Origin: Myxococcales bacterium
GTDB taxonomy: Bacteria > Myxococcota_A > Polyangia > Haliangiales > Haliangiaceae
Length of the DNA stretch: 61,068 nt
NCBI GenBank assembly: GCA_005779305.1
Contig: SXJR01000346.1
Coordinates: forward strand, 1 to 61,068
Direction: 5' to 3'
The stretch's first letter is position 1; each line of letters starts with the position of its first letter. The translations under genes were made by a program, and so were the position numbers. The notes beneath the pieces were generated by a model. The model was not told the origin of the DNA. It searched no databases and worked only from the letters and a program-made list of their open reading frames with translations. Positions 53,411 to 61,068 of the stretch are shown one piece after another.

Positions 53411-54657
53411 GCGGGCGCTCGCCAGCCCGGGCGCACCAGGTGGAGGTGGTCCACGCCGATGTAACGCTCGCGGAACCCGCCCTCGCAGTAGGCGAGGTAG
53501 TAATCCCAGGCCCGCAGGGTGACGTCGTCGAACCCTTGCGCGCGCGCCTCGTCGAGCCGGGCCAGCAACGCGGTTCGCCACCTCGCCAGCGTGGTCGCGT
53601 AGTGCTCGGTGAGGTCGTCGAGCCGGCGCAGCACGAGATCGCTCGATCGGGTCGCCGCTCCGACCAGCGCCGTCACCGACGGGATGCAGCTGCCCGGGAA
53701 GATGTGGCGCTTGAGGAAGTCGATCTCGCCGGCGGCGCGCTCGAACTCCTGGTCGCGGATCACGATCGCCTGGAGCACGGCCTCGCCCTCGGGACGGAGC
53801 AGACGCTGGATCGTGGCGAAGAAGTCACCGAGGTGGTCGCGGCCGACCGCCTCGATCATCTCGATCGACACCAGCGTGTCGTAGCGCCCCTGCAGGTCGC
53901 GGTAGTCGTCGCGCCTGACCTCGACCCGGTCGGCGAGCCCGGCCGCGGCCACGCGGCGCGTGGCCTCGGCGTGCTGGCGGCGCGAGATCGTCGTGGTCGT
54001 CACCCGGCAGCCGTACCGGCTCGCAGCGTGGATCGCGAACCCGCCCCAGCCGGTGCCGATCTCGACCACGTGATCGTCGGCGCTCAGTCGGAGGATCTGA
54101 CAGATCCGATCGTACTTGGCGCGCTGCGCGTCGGCGAGCGGCTGATCGGGGCGCTCGAAGAGCGCCGCGGAGTAGGTCATGGTCTCGTCGAGGAACAGGC
54201 GGAAGAACTCGTCGCCCAGATCGTAGTGGGCGGCGATGTTCTTGCGGCTCCCGGAGCGGGTGTTGCGGGTGAGCAGCGCATGCGCCCGTCGCATCGGCGC
54301 GGTGGCCAGAGCGAGGCCGCGCTCGAGGCCGTTGGTGACATCGGCGTTTCGCGCCATCAGCCGGATGAGCGCGGGCAGATCGTCGGTTCGCCAGGCGCCG
54401 GCCATGTACTGCTCGCCGAGGCCAAGCGTCCCGCCCAGCGTGGCAGCAACGTAGACCGCCGGGTCCAGCACCTGGACGGTGACCTCCTTGGGGAAGGCCG
54501 GGGTGACGTGCCCGAACCGAGTCACCCCGTCCGGATCGACGATCCGCAGCGCGCCGTCGGCGAGCCGCTGGAATCGCCCGAACAGGAGGCGCCGGGCCAG
54601 GCGCTGCGGGAGCGGGATCGGCGAGGCCAGGGTCAACTCCAGAGGGGACGTGCTCAT
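53407..54657 (-). CDS. cfa: Cyclopropane-fatty-acyl-phospholipid synthase
   Basis: A 416-residue SAM-dependent enzyme that methylenates double bonds of membrane acyl chains. N-terminal lipid-contact domain ~1-130 (GEQYMAGAWRTDDLPALIRL), then NIAAHYDLGDEFFRLFLDET, MTYSAALFE, the SAM loop VEIGTGWGGFAIHA, active-site Glu in SIEMIEAVG, and IFPGSCIPSV, all standard Cfa landmarks. Length is slightly over the E. coli enzyme. ATG 54657 overlaps the stop of the DUF1365 gene (ATGA), and its own stop overlaps the TTG start of the DUF1295 gene. Confidence 0.9.
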   Translation of the reverse strand: MSTSPLELTLASPIPLPQRLARRLLFGRFQRLADGALRIVDPDGVTRFGHVTPAFPKEVTVQVLDPAVYVAATLGGTLGLGEQYMAGAWRTDDLPALIRLMARNADVTNGLERGLALATAPMRRAHALLTRNTRSGSRKNIAAHYDLGDEFFRLFLDETMTYSAALFERPDQPLADAQRAKYDRICQILRLSADDHVVEIGTGWGGFAIHAASRYGCRVTTTTISRRQHAEATRRVAAAGLADRVEVRRDDYRDLQGRYDTLVSIEMIEAVGRDHLGDFFATIQRLLRPEGEAVLQAIVIRDQEFERAAGEIDFLKRHIFPGSCIPSVTALVGAATRSSDLVLRRLDDLTEHYATTLARWRTALLARLDEARAQGFDDVTLRAWDYYLAYCEGGFRERYIGVDHLHLVRPGWRAPA

Positions 54658-55430
54658 GACATCGCTCCATGGGTCCGCGGGTGGTCGTGGACCGGCGCTC
54701 GGCGCAGCCACAGCTGGAGCGCCTGCCAGTAGATCCGGGCGAGCACGGTGCCGGTCATCACCGGGAACCGGGCGAGCACGCCGGCGAGATGGCGGCGATC
54801 GAGCGGGCGCCGCGTCAGCGTCAGGGTCGCGTCGAGCACGACGCCGCTGCGATCGTTGCAGTCCATGTGGACGACCAGGCGCTCGCCAGGCGGCGTGAAT
54901 CGCCAGTCGTAGCCGAGCTCGAGGGGCAGAAACGGCGACACGTGGAAGGCCTTGGCGAAGCGGTGGCGTTGCTTGCCCGCACCGTTCGAGGGCAAGACGT
55001 AGACGTGGCGCTCGTCCCACGGCGTGTTCGAGACCTCGGCGACGATCGCCTCCACCTCGCGCCCGGCGGTGTCCCAGCAGTAGAAGAAGCTGACCGGGTT
55101 CATGGCCAACCCGAGGTGGCGGGCGTGTGTGAGCAGGCCGATCGGTCCGCGCGGACGCGGCGCGCCGGCGCGCTCGACCAGCCCGCGCACCACCTCGGCG
55201 AGCGGCTGCCCGGGCGCGCCGCAGCCGGCGAGATGGTCGGCGCGATCCATCCGCGTCATCGCCGGTCGTCGCACCCCGAGCAACGGCCAGAGCTCGGCGT
55301 CGATCGCGTCGAGCTCGTCGAGATCGAGGTAGCCGAAGTACAGCGGGTAGGTGAACGCGCGCCGGATCGGCGCGAAGCGGCGGTGGCGCACCTCGCCCAC
55401 GTACAGTGCGCTGCGGACGATCCCGTTCAT
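54654..55430 (-). CDS. DUF1365 protein
   Basis: A 258-residue protein of the DUF1365 (COG3496) family: SALYVGEVRHRRFAPIRRAF and TYPLYFGYLDLDEL at the N-terminus, the diagnostic LLTHARHLGLAMNPVSFFYC, then EVSNTPWDERHVYVL and AKAFHVSPFLPLELGYDW. There is no membrane segment except perhaps a C-terminal hydrophobic helix. Chemistry is unknown; it is almost always found next to the FAD amine-oxidase-like and CFA genes, as here, so it should act in the same lipid modification. Both ends overlap neighbours by ATGA. Confidence 0.88.
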   Translation of the reverse strand: MNGIVRSALYVGEVRHRRFAPIRRAFTYPLYFGYLDLDELDAIDAELWPLLGVRRPAMTRMDRADHLAGCGAPGQPLAEVVRGLVERAGAPRPRGPIGLLTHARHLGLAMNPVSFFYCWDTAGREVEAIVAEVSNTPWDERHVYVLPSNGAGKQRHRFAKAFHVSPFLPLELGYDWRFTPPGERLVVHMDCNDRSGVVLDATLTLTRRPLDRRHLAGVLARFPVMTGTVLARIYWQALQLWLRRAPVHDHPRTHGAMS

Positions 55431-56692
55431 GCCACCGCCGCCAGCCGGGCGCCCAGGGCCGCCACCACAGCGTCGGCGGCGCGGTAGCCGCTGCGCACGC
55501 CGTCCTCGTGACAGCCGTAGAACCAGTAGGCGCCGGCGAACCAGGTCCGTCCCGTCGGTGGGCAGACCTCGCGCCACCGTTGCTGGGCCACGTGGGTTGC
55601 GGCGGTGAAGACCGGATGGTCGTAGGTGTACCGGCCGAGCACCTTGGCCAGGTCGACCGCGTCCGGCTCGTTGAGCGTGACGAGGAACCGCTCGCGGTCC
55701 ACGATGCCCTGCAGCAAGCTCATGTCGTAGGTCACGGTCGCGGGCCGCGCCGACTCGGCGTGGACATGGTAGTTCCACGCCGCCCAGGCCCGTCGCGCCC
55801 GGGGGAGCAACGACGTGTCGGTGTGCAGGGTGACGTCGTTGTGCTGGTAAGCGATCGAGCCCACCACGGCGCGCTCGACGGGGGTCGCGTCGGCGAGCAG
55901 CCGCATCGCCTGATCGCTGTGGCAGGCGAGGACGACGTGGTCGTAGCGCTCCACGCCCGCGGCGACCGCGATCTCGACGCCGCCGTCGCGGCGGCGCACC
56001 CGCTCGACGGGCGTGCGCAGGCGGATGCGATCGGCGAACGGCCGGATCAGGCGGCGGACGTATTGACGTGAGCCGCCGGTGATCGTCCGCCACTGCGGCC
56101 GGCGCCAGAGGTCGAGGAAGCGGTGGTTGGCAAAGAACTCGACCAGCGTGCGCGCCGGGAACTGGCCGATCTGACCCGGCGGCGCCGACCAGATCGCGGC
56201 GGCCATGGGGACGAGGAAGCGATCGCGAAACGTCGCCGAGAACCGTTGCCGCGCCAGGTACGCGTCGAGTGTGGTGGTGTGATCGTCGCTGTCGAGCAGC
56301 GACCGCGCCACCCGATTGAAGCGGACGATCTCGGCCAGCATGCCCCAGTGCCGGCGATCGAGCAGGTTGCGGGGCTGAGCGAACACACTCGCGAGGTTGG
56401 TCGCGGCGTACTCGATGCCGGTGGCGTCGTCGCGCACGCCGAAGCTCATCGTGCTCGGCCGCGTGTCCACCCGCAGCTCGGCCAGCAGCGCCGTGAAGCG
56501 CGGGTAGGTCAGCTCGTTGTTGACGATGAAGCCGGTGTCGACCGCGTGGCCGAGCACGTCGACGGTCGCGGTGTGGCCGCCGACGTGAGCGCCGGCCTCG
56601 AACAGCGTCAGGTCATGCTGCCCGGCCTGGAACAGGCGATGGGCCGCCGACAGACCGGCGATTCCGGTGCCGATGATCGCGATGCGCGCCAT
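55427..56692 (-). CDS. FAD-dependent amine-oxidase-like oxidoreductase (COG2907 type)
   Basis: A 421-residue flavoprotein. N-terminal Rossmann motif IAIIGTGIAGLSAAHRL with GxGxxG and Glu ending the second strand (LTLFEAGAHVGGHT). The segment AVDTGFIVNNELTYPRFTAL is typical of this group, and the C-terminal FAD contact is WFAGAYWFYGCHEDGVRSGY. Members flank CFA synthase and DUF1365 and have been linked to oxidation of methylated or cyclopropane acyl chains. First gene of the operon; its ATG follows a long intergenic region, so the operon promoter should lie above 56692. Confidence 0.85.
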   Translation of the reverse strand: MARIAIIGTGIAGLSAAHRLFQAGQHDLTLFEAGAHVGGHTATVDVLGHAVDTGFIVNNELTYPRFTALLAELRVDTRPSTMSFGVRDDATGIEYAATNLASVFAQPRNLLDRRHWGMLAEIVRFNRVARSLLDSDDHTTTLDAYLARQRFSATFRDRFLVPMAAAIWSAPPGQIGQFPARTLVEFFANHRFLDLWRRPQWRTITGGSRQYVRRLIRPFADRIRLRTPVERVRRRDGGVEIAVAAGVERYDHVVLACHSDQAMRLLADATPVERAVVGSIAYQHNDVTLHTDTSLLPRARRAWAAWNYHVHAESARPATVTYDMSLLQGIVDRERFLVTLNEPDAVDLAKVLGRYTYDHPVFTAATHVAQQRWREVCPPTGRTWFAGAYWFYGCHEDGVRSGYRAADAVVAALGARLAAVA

Positions 56693-57159
56693 ACCCGTGT
56701 TGATGTCGGGAGGCCGCAGGTGGATACGGTGTGGCGAGGCGAGGAAGGGTCGAGACTGGCGCGACCGCTAACCCCGTGAACTCCCGGATCAGTCGAGCCG
56801 CGAACAGACGGCCATCGCCAGGACATGCAAGTAGCGGGTGCGCGCCGACCAGAGGTGCGTCGTCTGCCCGAGGATGGTGAAGGAGCGGGACACTCTGCGC
56901 GACGACATGGACGACCCCTTTCCGGGACGTTCAGGTCTTCAGCAAACCTCGGGCCAGCCCTCCAGGTGTGCTCGGTCGCAGGGTTGCGCGTGCCGACGCG
57001 CCGCGTGATGTCGAGCGCGGTCGGCGATGTCGGCACCGCCGAGCCACGCAACTTCCGATGATTCGCCAGATTGCCACGACGTGCCGCGGGGACACGCGAC
57101 CTGACCAGTGCATTCGCCGGCGCACGCTTGCCGGGACGCCTGGCGACTCCCGCGTGCAA
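56693..57159. other. Intergenic region of about 470 bp without a secure gene
   Basis: It should hold the promoter of the lipid operon, but no clear -10/-35 pair or inverted repeat was recognised. Several open frames on both strands read as Arg/Pro/Ser-rich nonsense. The only frame with a plausible ribosome site is the small ORF listed separately at 56789-56908. Confidence 0.5.
56789..56908 (-). CDS. Possible small ORF upstream of the lipid operon
   Basis: A 39-residue frame from ATG 56908 (MSSRRVSRSFTILGQTTHLW) with AAGGGG six bases before the start. It ends about 95 bp before the amine-oxidase gene on the same strand, so it could be a leader peptide of the operon. The sequence is basic with a weakly hydrophobic C-terminal part and no family resemblance; chance occurrence is quite possible. 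Confidence 0.2.
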   Translation of the reverse strand: MSSRRVSRSFTILGQTTHLWSARTRYLHVLAMAVCSRLD

Positions 57160-57414
57160 TCAGGCGCCGTCGGGGGCTCGGCCGCCCCGCTTCTTCTCGC
57201 GCAGCATGAACAGATACAGGCTCTCGACCTTCGCGCGCGCCCACGGCGTCTTGCGCAGGAACTTCAAGCTCGACTGCACACTCGGGTTGTCCTTGAAGCA
57301 GCGGATGTTCACCTGCTGACCGAGCTCAGCCCAGCCGAAGTGCGCCACCAGGTCGGTCACGATCTGCTCGAGCGTGACCCCGTGCAGGGGATTGCGAGGT
57401 TGCTCCGTACCCAT
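57160..57414 (-). CDS. VF530-family small DNA-binding-like protein (DUF2132)
   Basis: An 84-residue protein. The core [20 protein letters not shown] then [20 protein letters not shown] and [20 protein letters not shown] matches the VF530 family closely; members are small helical proteins named from Vibrio fischeri with a proposed DNA-binding role. It ends in a basic tail ([13 protein letters not shown]). ATG 57414 (MGTEQPRN) fits the family length; a longer start at 57468 is possible. Divergent from the GST gene, with starts 52 bp apart. Confidence 0.85.
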   Translation of the reverse strand: MGTEQPRNPLHGVTLEQIVTDLVAHFGWAELGQQVNIRCFKDNPSVQSSLKFLRKTPWARAKVESLYLFMLREKKRGGRAPDGA

Positions 57415-57466
57415 GGAGAACCCGATGATGCCCACGAGTTCGAGGCGGACGGTAGACTCGTGCGCC

Positions 57467-58129
57467 ATGCCTCTGCCCTGCCTGACCTACTTCTCCTCCC
57501 GGGGCCGCGCTGAGTTGATTCGTTTGCTGCTCGCCGACGCGGGTGTCGAGCACGACGAGATCGCGGTCGGATCCTGGAGCCCGACCGACCTGCCCCCGGC
57601 CTTCGTTGCGCTCCGCGCCTCGGGCAAGCTCGCGTACGGAGCGCTACCGCTGTGGGAGGAGCCCGACGGTTTTCACCTGGTGCAGAGCGACGCCATCCTC
57701 CGCCATCTCGCACGGACCCACGACCGCTACGGCGCGAACCCACGCGAAGCGGCCCGCTGCGACGAGCTCCTCGCCGGCGTCGAGGACGTGCGAGCCGAAC
57801 TGCGCAAGCTCGTGGTCACTCCAGCGCCCGCGCGACCCGCGCTGCGCGAAAAGCTCCACGCCTCCATCCTGCCACGCTGGCTCGGATTCCTCGAGCAACG
57901 CCTGGCCGCCAACGGCGGCGGCGGCGGCTTCGTCGTGGGCACCGAACCATCGGTGGCTGACGTCGTCCTCTGGCACCTCCTCGAGGTGCTCCACGACAAC
58001 GGCATGGAAAGCGCGCTCGCCGACTGCCGATCGCTGGTCCGCTTCTACGCGCGTTTCGGAGAGCGGCCAGGAATCGCGACCCATCGTGCGTCCAGGCGGC
58101 GCTACCCACCCCAGCCGTTCCCCACGTGA
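57467..58129 (+). CDS. Glutathione S-transferase (sigma/mu-like)
   Basis: A 220-residue cytosolic GST. It begins [20 protein letters not shown], the Y-F-x-x-R-G-R-A-E-x-I-R signature with catalytic-type Tyr8, and has [15 protein letters not shown], the glutathione-binding Gln-Ser segment. The C-terminal helical domain includes [20 protein letters not shown]. It is unlike the beta-class GST near the left end (Tyr rather than Cys active site). Start ATG 57467; the frame is open upstream into the divergent VF530 gene. It probably detoxifies electrophiles or lipid peroxides. Confidence 0.85.
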   Translation: MPLPCLTYFSSRGRAELIRLLLADAGVEHDEIAVGSWSPTDLPPAFVALRASGKLAYGALPLWEEPDGFHLVQSDAILRHLARTHDRYGANPREAARCDELLAGVEDVRAELRKLVVTPAPARPALREKLHASILPRWLGFLEQRLAANGGGGGFVVGTEPSVADVVLWHLLEVLHDNGMESALADCRSLVRFYARFGERPGIATHRASRRRYPPQPFPT

Positions 58130-58273
58130 CGCCGAGATCGCGTGGTCTCGCTCAGGTCACAGGCGGCGCCGGCGACGTCTCGTGGTCCGTTGATCTTGTC
58201 CGAGACGGCGCGACGCACTTGACGTCCCCGGCGCTCCGGAGTCTGCTCGCGCCACAACCTCAGGGGGGACAAC

Positions 58274-58624
58274 ATGGCGAATGCAGCACTGCTCGTCGGC
58301 TGGTCGCGCTCGCGCAGCGGCCACGAAGCTCACACCGTGACCAAGTTCAACGAGTACATCGGCTACCTCACCGTGCAGGTGATGGAGAAGAAGATCGCGA
58401 GCTTCGAGCCGGTGGTCACCCGCCCGCACGGCGGCGATCTGAACGGCTTCTTCCTCATCCGCGGCGACCGCGCGCAGCTCAACGCGCTCCAGGACACCGA
58501 CGCCTGGAAGGACTGGGAGGTCTGGGGCGCGTATCACATGGAGGGCTTCGGCATCGTCGAGTGCAATCTCGGATCCGAGATCGCGGCGACCATGCAGCGG
58601 TTCGCCAAGCTCGCCGCGAGCTGA
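58274..58624 (+). CDS. Small conserved-looking hypothetical protein
   Basis: A 116-residue soluble protein with GGGGGGAC before the ATG. The text is a regular alpha/beta mix (HTVTKFNEYIGYLTVQVMEK, DLNGFFLIRGDRAQLNALQD, GFGIVECNLGSEIAATMQRF) that suggests a ferredoxin-like dimeric alpha/beta barrel fold, as in small YCII or DUF3303-type proteins. No catalytic residues can be assigned. It stands alone between the GST and the Kazal lipoprotein genes. Confidence 0.6.
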   Translation: MANAALLVGWSRSRSGHEAHTVTKFNEYIGYLTVQVMEKKIASFEPVVTRPHGGDLNGFFLIRGDRAQLNALQDTDAWKDWEVWGAYHMEGFGIVECNLGSEIAATMQRFAKLAAS

Positions 58625-58673
58625 TCGGGGCTCGCGTAGCGCCGCCTGCGCTCCTGCCCTTGAACCTAGGCGG

Positions 58674-59591
58674 TCAGGGGCAGGCACCCGTGTGCCGGAC
58701 CGATGCCTCGGACGACGAGGCCTGGCAGGCGTTCGAGTACGTCTGGCCGTCGCAGCCGCACACCGGCTGATAGATCTCGATGCAAGCCTGGGGCGCGACC
58801 GCGCAGGTGCCGGCGCGGTCGGTCTCGCCGCACGCCGAGCTCTCGGGGAACTGGCAGAACAGCTCCTCGGCGCACGGCACCAGGCCACGGCTTCCGCAAC
58901 GGTCGCCTTCGCGCCCCGCCGTCTTCGCGCGGCACACCAGGACCGGATCGCACGGGTACGGAAGGCCGGTGTCGGGGTTGATCGGTGGAGGGTTGCAGCC
59001 GTCGGCGACCATCTCGCAGCCGACCGTCGATTCACAGTCGCTGGCCGACAGTCCATCGCAGCGATCGCACTCGCGGGTCTCGTCGCTGTGCGAGGCGCGC
59101 GCCGCGGTCGGGCGCGTCGACGGCCGACGGAACGCCACGATCGCGTGCGGCTTGCTCAGCGCGAAGGTCACGGCGCAGCCGGCGCCCGGCGAGCGGAGAT
59201 GCGTGGCGACGTACAAGGTCTTGCCGCTCCGCGAAAGAGAGATCGACGCGACCGTCGCCTCGTAACCGCCGGTGCTGCGGATCCCGGCGCTGTAGAAGAA
59301 GACCCACTCGCGCGAGAAGTCCAGACCGGCGGGCGCGGCGTGTCCGAAGTAGCTGGCGTACGCGGCGCGGCTGGTCAGGACGACGCGGGTCTCGACCTCG
59401 CCGCGATCGCCGAGGCCCTGCGCATCGTCTAGCTCGCGGAACGGGACCGTGAGGTGGTCGGCCTTGCCGTCCTCGGCGAGCGCGTCATCGGAGAGCTCGG
59501 CGTGGAGTTCGTCCTCGTCCGAGAGGACGCAGGCCGACAGTGAAAGAATGAGCAGGAGGGGAAGCGAGAGCAGGCGAACCGTCGACATCAT
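58674..59591 (-). CDS. PrcB-like and Kazal-type inhibitor lipoprotein
   Basis: A 305-residue exported protein. Lipobox LSLSAC (Cys21 from ATG 59591; ATG 59588 is as likely). After an Asp/Glu-rich linker, residues ~95-160 (SREWVFFYSAGIRSTGGYEA, KTLYVATHLRSPGAGCAVTF) resemble the C-terminal domain of protease-complex subunit PrcB. Then comes a Cys-rich region, and the last ~38 residues (CIEIYQPVCGCDGQTYSNAC then HTGACP) form a Kazal serine-protease-inhibitor domain. It is probably a surface protein that restrains foreign or own proteases. Confidence 0.78.
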   Translation of the reverse strand: MMSTVRLLSLPLLLILSLSACVLSDEDELHAELSDDALAEDGKADHLTVPFRELDDAQGLGDRGEVETRVVLTSRAAYASYFGHAAPAGLDFSREWVFFYSAGIRSTGGYEATVASISLSRSGKTLYVATHLRSPGAGCAVTFALSKPHAIVAFRRPSTRPTAARASHSDETRECDRCDGLSASDCESTVGCEMVADGCNPPPINPDTGLPYPCDPVLVCRAKTAGREGDRCGSRGLVPCAEELFCQFPESSACGETDRAGTCAVAPQACIEIYQPVCGCDGQTYSNACQASSSEASVRHTGACP

Positions 59592-59747
59592 CGCGCTCGC
59601 GCAAGCACGGTCCATGCCAGACGCGCGGCGTGACTTCTCGATACGTTGGATACGCATCGCAGCCCGCCCTGCCGGCTCCTCGAGTTGCGAACGAAGCTCA
59701 CCTGGGACGCAATCCTGGATGCGGCAGTGCCTGGACCAGGGCGAACG

Positions 59748-60965
59748 TCAGGTCTCGTCCGCACCGTCGCGGTGCGCACGGCGGATCGCGAACAGCCGCA
59801 CCGCCGGTGCGCCGTCGACGGCAGCGTGGATACCCCGGTCCTCGTGCACGTAGCCGTGTCCCCAGCTGGTGCCGCGCAGCTCGCCGGTGACGAGCACCTC
59901 GCCCGGCGCCGCGTGCACCACCGCGCCGCGCACACAGGCGAGCGCGCGCGCCGCGTCGGGGTCGGCGCCGGGCGCCTCGACTTGCACCGCTGCGCGGCCG
60001 CCGGTGCGCGCCACGAACTCGAGCGCCTGCTCCACGACCTCGAGCGCGGACGGACCCCGGATGACGAGATCGTCGCCAGCGAGCGTGACGGCGATCGCCA
60101 GCGCCGCGGCCTGCCGCGGTGTCGGGCGTCCCCCCTTGGTGGCGGTGATGAACGTCAGCAGGTCGAGCGCAAGCCGATCGGCGTCGCCCAGCATGAACAG
60201 GTGATCATCGCCCGGGTGCACGCGCAGCGTGGCCCCTGGGATCTGGTCAGCGAGGAACTGGCCAGCCGCCAGCGGGACGATGCGATCGCCGCTGCGGTGG
60301 AGCACGAGCGTCGGGACGCGGACCAGGCCGAGCAGCGCGGTGACATCGAGGCGGGTGAGCACGTCCAGGTGCGCGACGACGGCGCCCGGGCTGGCGCTGA
60401 GCCGCTCCCAGCGTGCCCACCAGCGGCGCTTCGCCGGGTCCCCGGCGACGCTCGGGCCGAAGACCTCGAGGGTCCGTCCGGTCCCCCATCCGTCGCGCAC
60501 GGCGGCGGCGACCGCGAGTACGCCAGGGTTGGGGCGGAACACGGCGTAGCCACCGTAGAGCGCCAGCGCCGCGACCCGCTCGGGGTACGTGACCGCGAAC
60601 CGGATCGCGATCGACGCGCCCTCGGAGATGCCGAGCACGACCACCCGATCGGCGCCGACGTCGTCGAGGACAGCCTGGATGTCGTCGCTGCGGTGCTCGA
60701 CCGTCTGCGCCTTCAACTCGGCCACGGTCCGGTCCGACATCCCGGTGCCGCGCTTGTCGAACAGCACCAGCCGCGCGACCTTCGCGAAGCGCATCAGGAA
60801 GCGCGCGCAATCGGGATCGTCCCACAGCTGTTCGATGCTCGAGACGAACCCGGGAACGATCACGACGGTCAGCTCTCCGTCGCCGACGACCTGGTAGCCG
60901 ATGTGGACGTCGCCGCTACGGGCGTAGCGGGTGGTGGGCGGCCTGCCCGGACGCGGCCGAGGCAC
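59748..60965 (-). CDS. Alpha/beta hydrolase with eroded class III cyclase C-terminus
   Basis: A 405-residue protein from GTG. The hydrolase domain (~12-270) starts TRYARSGDVHIGYQVVGDGE, typical of hydrolases fused to adenylate/guanylate cyclases; Ser114 lies in GISEGAS, Asp in HRSGDRIVPL and His in GDDHLFMLGD, a complete triad. The last ~90 residues (AAPGEVLVTGELRGT then YVHEDRGIHAAVDGAPAVRL) align by eye with the final strands of class III cyclase domains (GEVLVS...F-E-D-R-G...G-V-P), but the preceding ~120 residues with the catalytic Asp pair are missing. Hydrolase activity is expected; cyclase activity is not. Confidence 0.75.
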   Translation of the reverse strand: MPRPRPGRPPTTRYARSGDVHIGYQVVGDGELTVVIVPGFVSSIEQLWDDPDCARFLMRFAKVARLVLFDKRGTGMSDRTVAELKAQTVEHRSDDIQAVLDDVGADRVVVLGISEGASIAIRFAVTYPERVAALALYGGYAVFRPNPGVLAVAAAVRDGWGTGRTLEVFGPSVAGDPAKRRWWARWERLSASPGAVVAHLDVLTRLDVTALLGLVRVPTLVLHRSGDRIVPLAAGQFLADQIPGATLRVHPGDDHLFMLGDADRLALDLLTFITATKGGRPTPRQAAALAIAVTLAGDDLVIRGPSALEVVEQALEFVARTGGRAAVQVEAPGADPDAARALACVRGAVVHAAPGEVLVTGELRGTSWGHGYVHEDRGIHAAVDGAPAVRLFAIRRAHRDGADET

Positions 60966-60990
60966 GTCGCGCTTCTCGCTCTACCGCGAC

Positions 60991-61068
60991 ATGCAACGCG
61001 TCGAATCGCGCGAGTGGGTGTCGACGGGGCGCGAGTGGGTCTGCACGCGCTACCGCGACAACGGGTCC
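60991..61068 (+). other. Coding-like fragment at the right edge
   Basis: From ATG 60991 the frame reads MQRVESREWVSTGREWV and onward with a repeated REWV-T unit and is open to the window end. It could be the start of a gene beyond the edge, or read-through from an upstream frame. Too short to assign. Confidence 0.2.

Overview
The window is about 61 kb of very G+C-rich DNA (about 72% in sample lines counted by hand). It reads like a chromosome segment of a myxobacterium (Myxococcota; a Kofleriaceae/Haliangium-type relative is my best guess). The reasons are the many lipoproteins with short lipoboxes and Asp/Gly-rich linkers, the MopE-type Cys/Asp repeats, an AgmX/PglI C-terminal domain, a MYXO-CTERM-like anchor, TIGR02996 plus leucine-rich repeats, and several Hanks-type Ser/Thr kinases with TPRs or membrane segments. 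I see no rRNA, tRNA, CRISPR array, prophage or replication origin.

Layout. 1-7.2 kb: a coupled pair of HEAT/beta-propeller scaffold genes (the first runs off the left edge), a beta-class glutathione transferase and a large TPR protein. 7.3-15.1 kb: a secretome block with a PHM-like copper monooxygenase lipoprotein, a PRMT-like methyltransferase, an S1 protease, an M28 peptidase, lipoproteins, a HEAT protein and a zinc-ribbon/M23 endopeptidase. 15.1-19.2 kb: a UbiB-family kinase, an AhpD-fold protein, a fatty-acid desaturase and a solitary RAYT transposase. 19.2-24.4 kb: a probably frameshifted Ser/Thr kinase in a lower-G+C stretch, an OmpA/MotB-like lipoprotein with a coupled small leader ORF, and cysteine-rich lipoproteins. 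24.5-32.8 kb: an RMD1/DUF155-like protein divergent from a VIT/CCC1 transporter, a beta-helix lipoprotein, an alpha/beta hydrolase, a TetR regulator divergent from a membrane-anchored lipase, and a three-module lysozyme/LGFP/C39 lipoprotein. 32.8-41 kb: an outer-membrane-type protein, cardiolipin synthase, a TonB-C-like protein, an ArsR/DUF2087 regulator, a YkvA-like protein and a YkgJ-esterase-TerC operon ending in a doubly frameshifted membrane gene. 41-50 kb: two divergent Ser/Thr kinases, an AgmX/PglI lipoprotein and an LRR protein.

50.2-56.7 kb is the most system-like part. Five minus-strand genes with overlapping or abutting stops and starts (FAD amine oxidase-like, DUF1365, cyclopropane-fatty-acid synthase, DUF1295, a second CFA/coclaurine-N-methyltransferase-like enzyme) form one operon. 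It converges on a cytochrome P450 whose promoter region holds two perfect palindromes, one fitting the PsrA-type half-sites GAAAC/GTTTC. Together they look like a membrane-lipid acyl-chain modification locus. 56.7-61 kb holds small conserved proteins (VF530 family, a GST), a PrcB/Kazal lipoprotein and an alpha/beta hydrolase that seems to carry the eroded end of a class III cyclase.

Convergent gene pairs are packed extremely tightly, with stop codons often sharing or abutting in palindromes (CTAG, TGATCA, TAGCCGCGGCTA). All functional calls come from motifs read by eye; no database search was run.
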